A stretch of 64,000 nt of DNA. Origin: a virus. Below the pieces are notes generated by a model. That model was not told the origin of the DNA and did no database searches. It saw only the letters and a program-made list of their open reading frames with translations. The translations under genes and the position numbers were made by a program. Positions 32,819 through 40,649 of the stretch are shown piece by piece. Each line of letters starts with the position of its first letter. Position 1 is the first letter of the stretch. The stretch spans positions 1-64,000 of the IMG/VR virus record IMGVR_UViG_3300017963_000018; one strand, written 5' to 3'.

Positions 32819-33712
32819 ATGAGTATGTCTGGCATTGAAGATTTTGGGAATATGAAGTTACACCGAATGCCATTTGAATATTGGGAAGATGAACACTGGA
32901 AGATCCTAAAGAAGGACACTAAGAAGGGAGAAGAATTCCTCGATCCTGATTATTACGTTGAAGCACACTGGAAGTGGGACGTTAACGGCCATGGCCCCTA
33001 TTTCTTGAATCGTCGTTGTCGGCGGTTGCTTGATAGGGATGGGCCATTTGTGGGGCGATACAAGAATGGGAATCTTTTAGTAGACCTATGCGCCCCGGAA
33101 GCGGAGGCTTTCATTTTTGCCCCCGGCCCCAGCTTTGCCGAAATCGACACAAAGCCTTTTGAAGGCCTTGTAACGCTGGCTGTTAATTCGGCTGGGTTTG
33201 GAATGAAACCCATGTTTTGGGTTATGGCCGAAAGTTCCTATGCCGACTGGCTAAAAAAACAATGGGTACGCTTAAAGCAATCTGGAAAGTGGGATCCATA
33301 TAGGGCGGCGGTTGTGACGGCACGTGTAGCAATCGTTTTGCGGGAATTTGAAAAACGACAACGGAGTACTATATTTAAGGAGTTATTTGTAATCCGGTGG
33401 GAAGAGGGGAAAGTAGTTCCCCCACGAACACCGGCTGTCTCGTTAACAAATGCGCTTGTGACGGCTTGGCAATTAGGCTGTAAGAAAGCCTATATGATAG
33501 GCGTAGACCTGTCAAAAGAAGGTGGGGCATATTCTAAAGGGTTACCGCATACCAATGAGGGGGCGGCAAATCCCTTTGACGATCAGATCAAGGCAATGAA
33601 GCAGTTCCAGTTGCCGGACTTCGAGGTAATCAACTGTTCTCCATTGTCTAAGGATATATTGCCTTTCCCTTATATGTCATATGCAGACCTATTACAGAAG
33701 GTGACAAGATGA
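32819..33712 (+). CDS. DUF115/GT42-like putative transferase (copy 4 of 5)
   Basis: ATG 32819 is preferred (GAAAGG 8 nt upstream); GTG 32810 and ATG 32825 are alternatives. After a Trp-rich N-terminal extension of about 95 residues come IFAPGPSFAEIDTKPF (about 97), LAVNSAGF (about 119) and LTNALVTAWQLGCKKAYMIGVD (about 202-223). Position two genes after neuB, with the GPS loop typical of GT42-like enzymes, makes it a leading candidate nonulosonate transferase. Confidence 0.55.
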   Translation: MSMSGIEDFGNMKLHRMPFEYWEDEHWKILKKDTKKGEEFLDPDYYVEAHWKWDVNGHGPYFLNRRCRRLLDRDGPFVGRYKNGNLLVDLCAPEAEAFIFAPGPSFAEIDTKPFEGLVTLAVNSAGFGMKPMFWVMAESSYADWLKKQWVRLKQSGKWDPYRAAVVTARVAIVLREFEKRQRSTIFKELFVIRWEEGKVVPPRTPAVSLTNALVTAWQLGCKKAYMIGVDLSKEGGAYSKGLPHTNEGAANPFDDQIKAMKQFQLPDFEVINCSPLSKDILPFPYMSYADLLQKVTR

Positions 33713-34332
33713 CACCAGAAGAGATTTACACGAAGCTGTATCTGGCAACGGAGGACCAAAGGCGGCATCCCACAAAGGGGGTTTTAGATCCTTACGGATC
33801 TGACGATAAAAGGGATGTCCATTTTCTGAAATACCTGGCGGATAATTTTGGACTTGAAGGTCAGCGAATCCTCGATGCGTCTTGTGGGCGCGGGCATTTG
33901 TTGCGTTCGTTGTTGGCGTTTGGATATCAAGCCGAGGGGACGGAATTTGTAGATTGCTTATTCAAGACCGAGTTGGCCGATTTGCCTGTGAAGAAACTGG
34001 CATATCAGGATCTTTCAACTATTGAAGAAAGTGGGATCTATGACGCTGTGATATCAAATGACGTTTTGGAGCATTTGCCGGGGCCGAAGGAAGCCATAGA
34101 GGCTATGGAACAGTTGGCGCGACTTTCGAACAACCTATTGTTGATCTCGATAGGTGTAGGCCGGGCGCCGAAGTTTGGGCATGCATTTAACACAGGGTGG
34201 GATTTACACACGGTTAAAGAATCAGAAAGATGGTGGGCGAAGCGTGCTTCCAAGGTTATGGACATCGACTATCAGGAACGATTCGGCGGAAGTGTCTACT
34301 TGTTTGGAAAAGTGAAAGGACGGCCATCATGA
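33709..34332 (+). CDS. SAM-dependent methyltransferase, class I
   Basis: ATG 33709 overlaps the previous stop. ILDASCGRGHLLRSL (about 54) is motif I and YDAVISNDVLEHLPGPKEAIEAM (beginning near 111) holds the NDVLEHL pattern of Methyltransf_11/UbiG-type enzymes. Its stop overlaps the epimerase start. Substrate unknown. Confidence 0.7.
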   Translation: MTPEEIYTKLYLATEDQRRHPTKGVLDPYGSDDKRDVHFLKYLADNFGLEGQRILDASCGRGHLLRSLLAFGYQAEGTEFVDCLFKTELADLPVKKLAYQDLSTIEESGIYDAVISNDVLEHLPGPKEAIEAMEQLARLSNNLLLISIGVGRAPKFGHAFNTGWDLHTVKESERWWAKRASKVMDIDYQERFGGSVYLFGKVKGRPS

Positions 34333-35315
34333 AAGTAATGATCTTTGGTGGAGCTGGTTTCGTAGGTCGAAATCTTGGGCGCCGGTGCATAGAGGAGGGG
34401 CATGGGGTAACGACTGTCGATAATCTATGTGTTGCGCCAGCGGAGCCGGCGCCCAGTGGTGTGTACATTTACAAAGAAGACGTATGCGATAGGGCTGCCA
34501 TGATGGACATCCTGAAGCGAGAAGTGCCGGATGTGATTTTTTGGCTGGCCGCAAAGCAGGGCTATCATAGGGACTGGTCTACTTATTCCCATACAAACAA
34601 CACTGCATTGTATAACCTATTTAACGGGATAAGTGCCGTTCGTGGCATTTACAAGCCGAAGGTTGTGATTGCAAGCTCCCAGGCGGTATATCACCCGACA
34701 ATCAGCGCTTCTGAAACCGATCTTACAGACCCCCCCTCGATTTATGGCTGGACAAAGCTACAGGCCGAGATGAGCGCATTGTGGCTGGCCCGGCATATTG
34801 GGCTGCGGGATATGGTCGTTCTTCGGTATTCAATAATCCTGGGGGCGGGGCAAAGCCTTCAGTCTTCTGAATCGGGGTTATTGCGAAATTGGTACAGGGC
34901 CTATCAGGAGGGGCGCCCTATTCAGGTCTATGGTACAGGGAAGCATATTCGGGACTTTGTATCGATCGATGACGTAACTGAAGCCAATATGAAGGCGATG
35001 GAACATGATTGCACAGCCCCAGGCCCGCAGGCCTTTAATATCCATGGATTTGAGGCCAGCATTTTGAAAATGGTTGATTTGTTTAAGGCTGCGGTATTTG
35101 CCAGGTGTACGGATAACGCCCAAATATCGACAAATGTTATGAATGAAGAAGTACGGCCTGGGGGGGAGTATAGCCTAACGTCATGTGGCGATAAGGCACT
35201 CGCACATTTCGGGTGGAAGCCGGAGAAGGAGATTTACGATCAAATAGTAGATTTTCTTGACAAGCTTCCTTTGAGGAACGACAATCCCGTGCATGAAACG
35301 TCATCTCCGGGTTAA
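34329..35315 (+). CDS. NAD-dependent sugar epimerase/dehydratase (extended SDR)
   Basis: ATG 34329 overlaps the previous stop (ATGA). GGAGFVG (7-13) is the NAD-binding loop, DNL (about 34) follows the second strand, and the catalytic pair is Y139-x3-K143 (YGWTK) with SSQAVY upstream providing the Ser. HIRDFVSIDDV (about 208) is the conserved substrate-side motif. The 328-residue length is standard. It would remodel an NDP-sugar for the glycan block, but the sequence does not say which. Confidence 0.85.
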   Translation: MKVMIFGGAGFVGRNLGRRCIEEGHGVTTVDNLCVAPAEPAPSGVYIYKEDVCDRAAMMDILKREVPDVIFWLAAKQGYHRDWSTYSHTNNTALYNLFNGISAVRGIYKPKVVIASSQAVYHPTISASETDLTDPPSIYGWTKLQAEMSALWLARHIGLRDMVVLRYSIILGAGQSLQSSESGLLRNWYRAYQEGRPIQVYGTGKHIRDFVSIDDVTEANMKAMEHDCTAPGPQAFNIHGFEASILKMVDLFKAAVFARCTDNAQISTNVMNEEVRPGGEYSLTSCGDKALAHFGWKPEKEIYDQIVDFLDKLPLRNDNPVHETSSPG

Positions 35316-35326
35316 TATAGATCTGC

Positions 35327-35396
35327 AAGCGCTCGTGCTGACACTCGCCAATTTCTCTGACCCGGAAGATGTCGTTGTCGGCACGGCGCTTTTTTC
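35327..35396 (+). terminator. Long hairpin terminator inside the glycan block
   Basis: AAGCGCTCGTGC (35327-35338) pairs with GCACGGCGCTT (35381-35391) with a few mismatches, the stem can be lengthened by GACA/TGTC, and six T follow. It divides the block into a larger proximal and a smaller distal part. AGGAG then precedes the next ATG. Confidence 0.7.
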
Positions 35397-35409
35397 TTAG
35401 GAGTCGTTT

Positions 35410-35652
35410 ATGATTCTCGACGAAATCATGGGCGAAAGAGGCAAGTGGATCGAAACAAATATAGGGAGAATGCCTCAGAAGCTATTTATTTCATTAGAGG
35501 CGGATATGGAGCTAAGTGCGTACTTTTCAGATTATGGGAATACGCCCTTTAGAAAGAATACCGTATCAATAGAAACGACTGACGGGAAACGCTTATTTGG
35601 CATGACGATATCTGTAGACCCACATCAAAAACGGAGATTCCTAATCAAATGA
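35410..35652 (+). CDS. Hypothetical protein, 80 aa
   Basis: TTAGGAG precedes ATG 35410. The 80 residues include FISLEADMELSAYFSDYGNTPF and a beta-type C-terminal half. No family is recognised. Its stop overlaps the start of the next glycosyltransferase, so the two are probably coupled. Confidence 0.5.
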   Translation: MILDEIMGERGKWIETNIGRMPQKLFISLEADMELSAYFSDYGNTPFRKNTVSIETTDGKRLFGMTISVDPHQKRRFLIK

Positions 35653-37532
35653 GTAAAGTGAAGAGAATCGCTACTGGGAAACCACGGGTTGCTATTGTAA
35701 CCAGTTTGGTAGACTATAGCCCGGCCTATAGTTTGGTTGGAATCATACTCGACCAGGCCCGAGCACTAAAACGCCACGGGTATGATTATGATCTGTTTTG
35801 CCTAAAGAACTTCAACGAGCAAGACATGAAGGCCCTGAAGGCGGAAGGCCTTAATGTTAGGTATGAGTTGTCGCAATGCTACCTGGTTGACTATAAACCT
35901 AATCAGCCGGCGGTGAATGACGGCGAACGACTTAACGGCCAAATCCACAAAGAGGGGTTTGAAACACAGGCCAATATCTACTTCGAGGGACGTCCGGAAA
36001 AAGGCCAGAAGGGCTATAAGGATGTTCTGGGGGAATATGACGTAATCATTACCCACGACCTGATGTTTTTGAGTTGGCACTTGCCCCAGAATGCCGCATT
36101 GCGTAAATGTATCGACCTTTGGCCCGAAAAGAATTGGTTGCATTGGGTTCACTCAGGCCCGTCTTCGCCGCCGCCGGATGTGTGTTACCCCTCAACATTA
36201 CGGTTTTCGGCGGCACCGAATTCCCATTATGTCTACCTGAACGAGCGCCAGCGTTTGGATTATGCCCTAATGATCCATGCTCAGAAAAGCTTGGTTCATA
36301 CCGTATATAACCCGAAGGACTTGCGCGACGTTTGGCGTTTTTCGAAAGACACGTGCGAATTCATCGATAGATATGATCTGTTCGACCACCAGATATTACA
36401 GGTATATCCCTTCTCTACTCCCCGCTGGAAGGACAAGGGAGTCAATCGGCTATTGAAGATCTTTGCCTTCTGGAAGAAACAAAAGATCCGTGCCCGGCTG
36501 GTCTTGATTAATGCGCATGCAAACAACAAGGTCGACATCCCCCGTATCGAGGCCATGGAGGCTTACTGTAAGGTCGCTGACCTTACTTTAGGTGATGACG
36601 TGATACTAACGTCACGTTACGCCGACGAGGTCGGGAAGAAGGCCTGGAAGTACACTGTGCCATTCCAGGTTGTGCGTGAACTAATGCTTATGTCGAATGT
36701 GTTCATATTCCCGTCATTGTCTGAATGCTGTTCGTTGATCCAGGCCGAAGCTTCAATATCCGGTGGGAAGCTTATGGTCTTAAATAGGGATTTTCCCCCT
36801 ATGTTGGAGTTCTGCTCCGAGAATGTGCTGCATTATGAATTTAAGGTGAATGACCCTGAGCGGAACCCGGGGTATTACGAGTGCGTCGCCCGGGAGGTCT
36901 GGGCGAACCTCATGGCGGAAAGCAGCATTGTCAACACGACAAAGGCACGTACGCAGACCTATAATCGTGACTGGATTTTTAGGAATCAACTGGAGCCTTT
37001 ACTTTATTTAGGCTTTTCCGATCGCCATATTAGGGAAGGAGAAAAACAAGGCGAGGTGTTAAGGCCAGAATTCAAGGCCCCCGAAGTTGTCCGTAATCCA
37101 CAGGTAGGGGTACGGCCTCCTATGATTGAATATACCGGGGATGACGGGCAAAGCCAGCAGGTTGAAATGTCGGAAGTTGTTGTCAAAAGAACCCCAGGGG
37201 GTGCTCGGGTATTTCAGCCGATCCCCGGGAAGAATGCCGTTGTAGATGCAGCATATGATACGGTTGAAACAAAAACAGAAGAGGGTAGTCTGGAGGACAC
37301 AAAAGTAATTGAGGCGCCTAATTGCGCAGACACGGTGGATCCTAATACCGGTACATTGGAGCCGGTGGAGGAAGATCGGCCGGCGCCGGAAGTGTTTGCG
37401 CAACCGCCGGACTATAACGAACCGTGGGATGGGATGGAATGTCCGATTTTCAAAGAATGTTCAAAAGAACAAAAACAAGAGTGTTACGCGAGTGCGGGGC
37501 ACTGTTTGGTTTTGGACGAATTGACAGTTTAA
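35649..37532 (+). CDS. Large GT4-type glycosyltransferase with C-terminal extension
   Basis: The 627-residue protein has an N-terminal Rossmann domain (RVAIVTSLVDYSPAYSLVG at about 13, ALKRHGYDYDLFCLKN at about 39), VIITHDLMFLSW (about 132), a second domain starting near LQVYPFSTPRWKDKGVNRL (about 252) and the donor site VFIFPSLSECCSLIQAEA (about 351; two Glu in the E-x7-E region). From about residue 460 a polar extension of 165 residues follows, ending in a cluster of four Cys (C-x5-C-x7-C-x6-C). The extension may bind metal or a partner. Donor unknown. Confidence 0.7.
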   Translation: MSKVKRIATGKPRVAIVTSLVDYSPAYSLVGIILDQARALKRHGYDYDLFCLKNFNEQDMKALKAEGLNVRYELSQCYLVDYKPNQPAVNDGERLNGQIHKEGFETQANIYFEGRPEKGQKGYKDVLGEYDVIITHDLMFLSWHLPQNAALRKCIDLWPEKNWLHWVHSGPSSPPPDVCYPSTLRFSAAPNSHYVYLNERQRLDYALMIHAQKSLVHTVYNPKDLRDVWRFSKDTCEFIDRYDLFDHQILQVYPFSTPRWKDKGVNRLLKIFAFWKKQKIRARLVLINAHANNKVDIPRIEAMEAYCKVADLTLGDDVILTSRYADEVGKKAWKYTVPFQVVRELMLMSNVFIFPSLSECCSLIQAEASISGGKLMVLNRDFPPMLEFCSENVLHYEFKVNDPERNPGYYECVAREVWANLMAESSIVNTTKARTQTYNRDWIFRNQLEPLLYLGFSDRHIREGEKQGEVLRPEFKAPEVVRNPQVGVRPPMIEYTGDDGQSQQVEMSEVVVKRTPGGARVFQPIPGKNAVVDAAYDTVETKTEEGSLEDTKVIEAPNCADTVDPNTGTLEPVEEDRPAPEVFAQPPDYNEPWDGMECPIFKECSKEQKQECYASAGHCLVLDELTV

Positions 37533-37552
37533 GAGAAAGACAGGGGGCGGAT

Positions 37553-38179
37553 ATGTCTTTTAAAGAAGTGTGGCACCACCGGCTAAAGTATATGCTTACG
37601 CCGCAGCTGGATCTGTATAAACATATTAATCAATACATTGACCAAAGGTATCATACGGTAACACCAGAAGAGCCAGGGTTTGCACGTCAGCATGTCTATG
37701 TCCTTGATTATGGCTGTGGGACGGGGTTTGGTTCCATACAAATGCGCGTACCGGGGACACAAACGGTTGACGGGCTGGATTCTGACATAACAGCTATTAG
37801 GTTCGCGATTGAAGTCTTTGGGCAACTGGTCGACTTTAACTTGTACGACTTTGAGAATGCGAATCCTACAAAGCGCATGAGGGGGCGTTACGATGTTGTT
37901 ACATGCATTGAGGTTCTGGAACATGTCGAACGGCCGGATGTTGTTCTGTCCAGGATTCATGATGTAATGACGGAAGATGGTATAGCTATCTGTTCAACGT
38001 TGAACCACAATTCCCAGTACCGAAAGAATGACGATCATAAGTCGCCGTTTACGGTGGAAAGCTTTCGGAAGCTGTTGGAGGCCGAATTCAACGACGTTCA
38101 CATGACTGACTACATGTTAAATGGGTGCCTGGACACCAATAGTACGATTACACCTATTGTGGGGATTGTGAAAAAATGA
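37553..38179 (+). CDS. SAM-dependent methyltransferase, UbiG-like
   Basis: ATG 37553 (AGGGGGCGG upstream) is chosen over a longer frame running into the previous gene. VLDYGCGTGFGSIQM (about 49) is motif I, DGLDSD (about 72) the acidic end of strand 2, and YDVVTCIEVLEHVERPD (about 111) the motif IV region. HKSPFTVESF follows, as in many SAM enzymes acting on sugars. It overlaps the next start. Confidence 0.75.
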   Translation: MSFKEVWHHRLKYMLTPQLDLYKHINQYIDQRYHTVTPEEPGFARQHVYVLDYGCGTGFGSIQMRVPGTQTVDGLDSDITAIRFAIEVFGQLVDFNLYDFENANPTKRMRGRYDVVTCIEVLEHVERPDVVLSRIHDVMTEDGIAICSTLNHNSQYRKNDDHKSPFTVESFRKLLEAEFNDVHMTDYMLNGCLDTNSTITPIVGIVKK

Positions 38180-39039
38180 GGGTCTCCGTAATTATTACTT
38201 CTGGGTCTACTGCGCTAAATGCGCATGTCAGGATTAATTGTTTATGGAAGTGCGTTAACGCAATGCATAAGAACCCCGGCCATTCATTTGAGTTGATCCT
38301 TGTTGATAATTCTTCGACGGAATCACATAGAAGGGCCATACAGGAAATTGCGGAGACGTATAAGACTGTAACGCACGTGGTCCAGAATCGGCTGAACGAG
38401 TTTGCTGGTGGCGGGTATCGTCAAGGGGTAAAGTTGGCCGACGGCGACATAATCGTCACAGCTGCAGATGACGTATTGCCGGCGGAATACTGGTTAAGCG
38501 TATTAATTGCCCCTATTGTGGAGTTTCCTATGCGGAAGTACATAGGCGCTTTGCAAAAGGGGTCAAGCGTTAAGGCTCGGAGGCGAGGAACGATTAACGT
38601 TGCACAAACGGGGGGCACGGATTTACCTATTGAGTACTATGAAATGAGTAGAGCCGGCGCCTATCTTTGGGCGGCGCCTCGGCAAGCCTATGATAAAACA
38701 CACCATTGGGGACGTGCGCATTTCGCAGACACGCGGTTGTGTCAGGCGTGGATGTCGGATGGCTGGTTATTCACTATCCCCGCAACGGGGGATTGGCTAA
38801 GGCATACAAACCTAAATTATCTCAGGCCTTGGGATTACACTAAAGAAAAGAGACAGAACGCCTATTTAAATAAGTGGGAATATCTGGATGAGGTCTGGGG
38901 TAGTGGTACAGTGTCGACAAGGGAGGCATGGGTACCTAAAGTGGATTACCCGCTAAAGAATCCGGTGCGTATAGGGCCTGGTTCGTATTCTGAGGAGTTT
39001 TTAGCGAAGGCCGAAGAATTAAAAAGGTTGGATGTATGA
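38176..39039 (+). CDS. GT2 family glycosyltransferase
   Basis: VSVIITSGS (3-11), LILVDNSSTES (about 38-48) and VTAADDV (about 94-100, the DxD-type metal site reads ADDV) are GT-A/GT2 marks. GAYLWAAPRQAYD (about 158) and DTRLCQAWMSDGW (about 182) match the acceptor-side helix with its acidic residue. The 287-residue length fits a single catalytic domain. It would use an NDP-sugar donor and is not membrane-bound. Confidence 0.75.
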   Translation: MRVSVIITSGSTALNAHVRINCLWKCVNAMHKNPGHSFELILVDNSSTESHRRAIQEIAETYKTVTHVVQNRLNEFAGGGYRQGVKLADGDIIVTAADDVLPAEYWLSVLIAPIVEFPMRKYIGALQKGSSVKARRRGTINVAQTGGTDLPIEYYEMSRAGAYLWAAPRQAYDKTHHWGRAHFADTRLCQAWMSDGWLFTIPATGDWLRHTNLNYLRPWDYTKEKRQNAYLNKWEYLDEVWGSGTVSTREAWVPKVDYPLKNPVRIGPGSYSEEFLAKAEELKRLDV

Positions 39040-39281
39040 GTGCTGACTTAACTGAACGGATAGCAGGGATTTTTGGGAAGCCGGTACATAAGATAATCCC
39101 GGAGAGTGAGCAGGTGCAAGCATTACATAATGAAGAGTGGGAACAGATAAAGCCATATCTGAAGTTCTATCCTGGGTTCTTTAAGAGCTGGGAACAGTTG
39201 GAAGAAGAGGCCATAGAACGTGAACGTGCGAAGAACCGGAAGCCAAAAAAGGCCCAATCTGAAGACATGTTCAATATATGA
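39036..39281 (+). CDS. Hypothetical protein, 81 aa
   Basis: ATG 39036 overlaps the previous stop and its own stop overlaps the next start. The protein is helical and charged, with a basic segment RERAKNRKPKKAQ near the C-terminus. No family is recognised. Confidence 0.5.
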   Translation: MSADLTERIAGIFGKPVHKIIPESEQVQALHNEEWEQIKPYLKFYPGFFKSWEQLEEEAIERERAKNRKPKKAQSEDMFNI

Positions 39282-39979
39282 AACCAAAGAGCGCATACTC
39301 CCTGCACAACAAGCACAAAGGGAAAACAGTCTACATAGTGGCACCGGGGCCAAGCATGCAGGAGTTTCCTTTAGATCGATTGGCGGGGAAGGTTAGCGTC
39401 GCAATCAATTCTACGATAGAGGTTTGGGACGGGTATACTTACTGGTTTTACGCTGATAAGCGGATTACGAAGATCTATAGGCGTGAGCTTGCTACAAAGG
39501 AAGACTGGACTGTCGTCATGCCGCAGCACCAAGCGGTAAGAATAGCGCCCACATTCAAAGGGAAAGAACTATACGAGTTTCATTATCAGATTCAGCTAAA
39601 GCCATATTTGCTGAAGAACCGTAAGCGAAAGAAACCTATTACGCCCTATTGGTTTGATCCGGAACGTATCTTTATTCCCGGTCGTGCGTCAGTTGCGTCA
39701 AATGCGACGAGCTTCGCCTATTTAATGGGCGCGAGGAAAGTGATATTGATTGGTGTGGATTTCTGCTGGAAGGATGTTTACTACACTCCGGGCGTGGTTC
39801 GCAATAAGGGGGCTGCGTTATCGTCTAAAACAAAAGTGTTGGCTTCGGGATTAAACTGGTATCGGAGCGCTTTAAAAAGGCTGTGGCCTGACCTAAAGGT
39901 GTTTACGGTGTCAAAGATCTTGTCGGAGCATGCACCGAAGATCAAATGTCTATCAGTAGAAGAGGCGTTAAATGGGTAG
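39278..39979 (+). CDS. DUF115/GT42-like putative transferase (copy 5 of 5)
   Basis: VYIVAPGPSMQEFPLDRLAG (about 15-34), VAINSTIEVW (about 39) and SVASNATSFAYLMGARKVILIGVDF-type motifs (about 141-165) are all present. The APGPS loop, the N in VAIN and the GVDF end are those of GT42 sialyltransferases as well as DUF115 proteins. At 233 residues it is close to a minimal catalytic domain. It lies in the distal part of the block near the GT2 enzymes. Confidence 0.6.
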   Translation: MKPKSAYSLHNKHKGKTVYIVAPGPSMQEFPLDRLAGKVSVAINSTIEVWDGYTYWFYADKRITKIYRRELATKEDWTVVMPQHQAVRIAPTFKGKELYEFHYQIQLKPYLLKNRKRKKPITPYWFDPERIFIPGRASVASNATSFAYLMGARKVILIGVDFCWKDVYYTPGVVRNKGAALSSKTKVLASGLNWYRSALKRLWPDLKVFTVSKILSEHAPKIKCLSVEEALNG

Positions 39980-40649
39980 GGGGCCTATACCGGAGTTCAA
40001 AGCGTGGATGGCAAGTTATGCTGATGATGACGGCGTTGGCCCCCCGGAATGGATTGTTGAAGAGCGTGAAAGAATACGGAAGGCCTTATATACCCGTAAA
40101 CGCGAATACACGAAATGGATTCGTGAGGGGATTCTCGAGAAGTCTGTAGTGAAGGTCTATCCGATAGGGCCGATAAATTTCCCGATTGAATGGTTTGTAA
40201 GTTCGCGGTGGTGCGAACGCAGAAACTATGTTCCCTTAGCCCGTGACGAAGAAAGCTGGAGATTTTCGTGGGAATACTGGAAGGGCGCCGGTAGCTATAG
40301 GGACATAAAGGGGAATATCGAGAAGCATGGAATGCGCAGGGCAATCTATGCATTCTATTATGTCAACTACGATGTAGAGGCGAATAAACTACAGCATCCT
40401 TGTTTTGCATATCATTTAGAGAACCTTGAGTGGCCCATGTTTATTGCAAGCACGGGTAATGAACGTATACCTATGGCTTGGTTTGAGTGGGGGTGGAAGA
40501 CGGTACCAACCATGGTAATGGTTAGGGACTGTGGCCATTCCCCTGAATTCTCGGCACTCCTAAAGGGGTTTATCGACGGTTTTATCCACAAGCACTGGAA
40601 GCCTAATTTAGAAGTTTTGCGCACAATTGATGAGAGAGGCGAAGTATGA
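39972..40649 (+). CDS. Hypothetical protein, 225 aa, possibly ParB-like
   Basis: It overlaps the previous gene by 8 nt. The middle is rich in Trp, Tyr and Arg. Near residue 160, ASTGNERIPMAWFEWGWKTVPTMVM resembles the ParB/Srx-type core in which a G-N-x-R loop is followed by 'VP.vv'. Together with HPCFAYHLEN before it, this fits a 'read value, look up entry' ParB-like fold, but the match is weak. No enzyme can be named. Confidence 0.4.
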   Translation: MGRGPIPEFKAWMASYADDDGVGPPEWIVEERERIRKALYTRKREYTKWIREGILEKSVVKVYPIGPINFPIEWFVSSRWCERRNYVPLARDEESWRFSWEYWKGAGSYRDIKGNIEKHGMRRAIYAFYYVNYDVEANKLQHPCFAYHLENLEWPMFIASTGNERIPMAWFEWGWKTVPTMVMVRDCGHSPEFSALLKGFIDGFIHKHWKPNLEVLRTIDERGEV

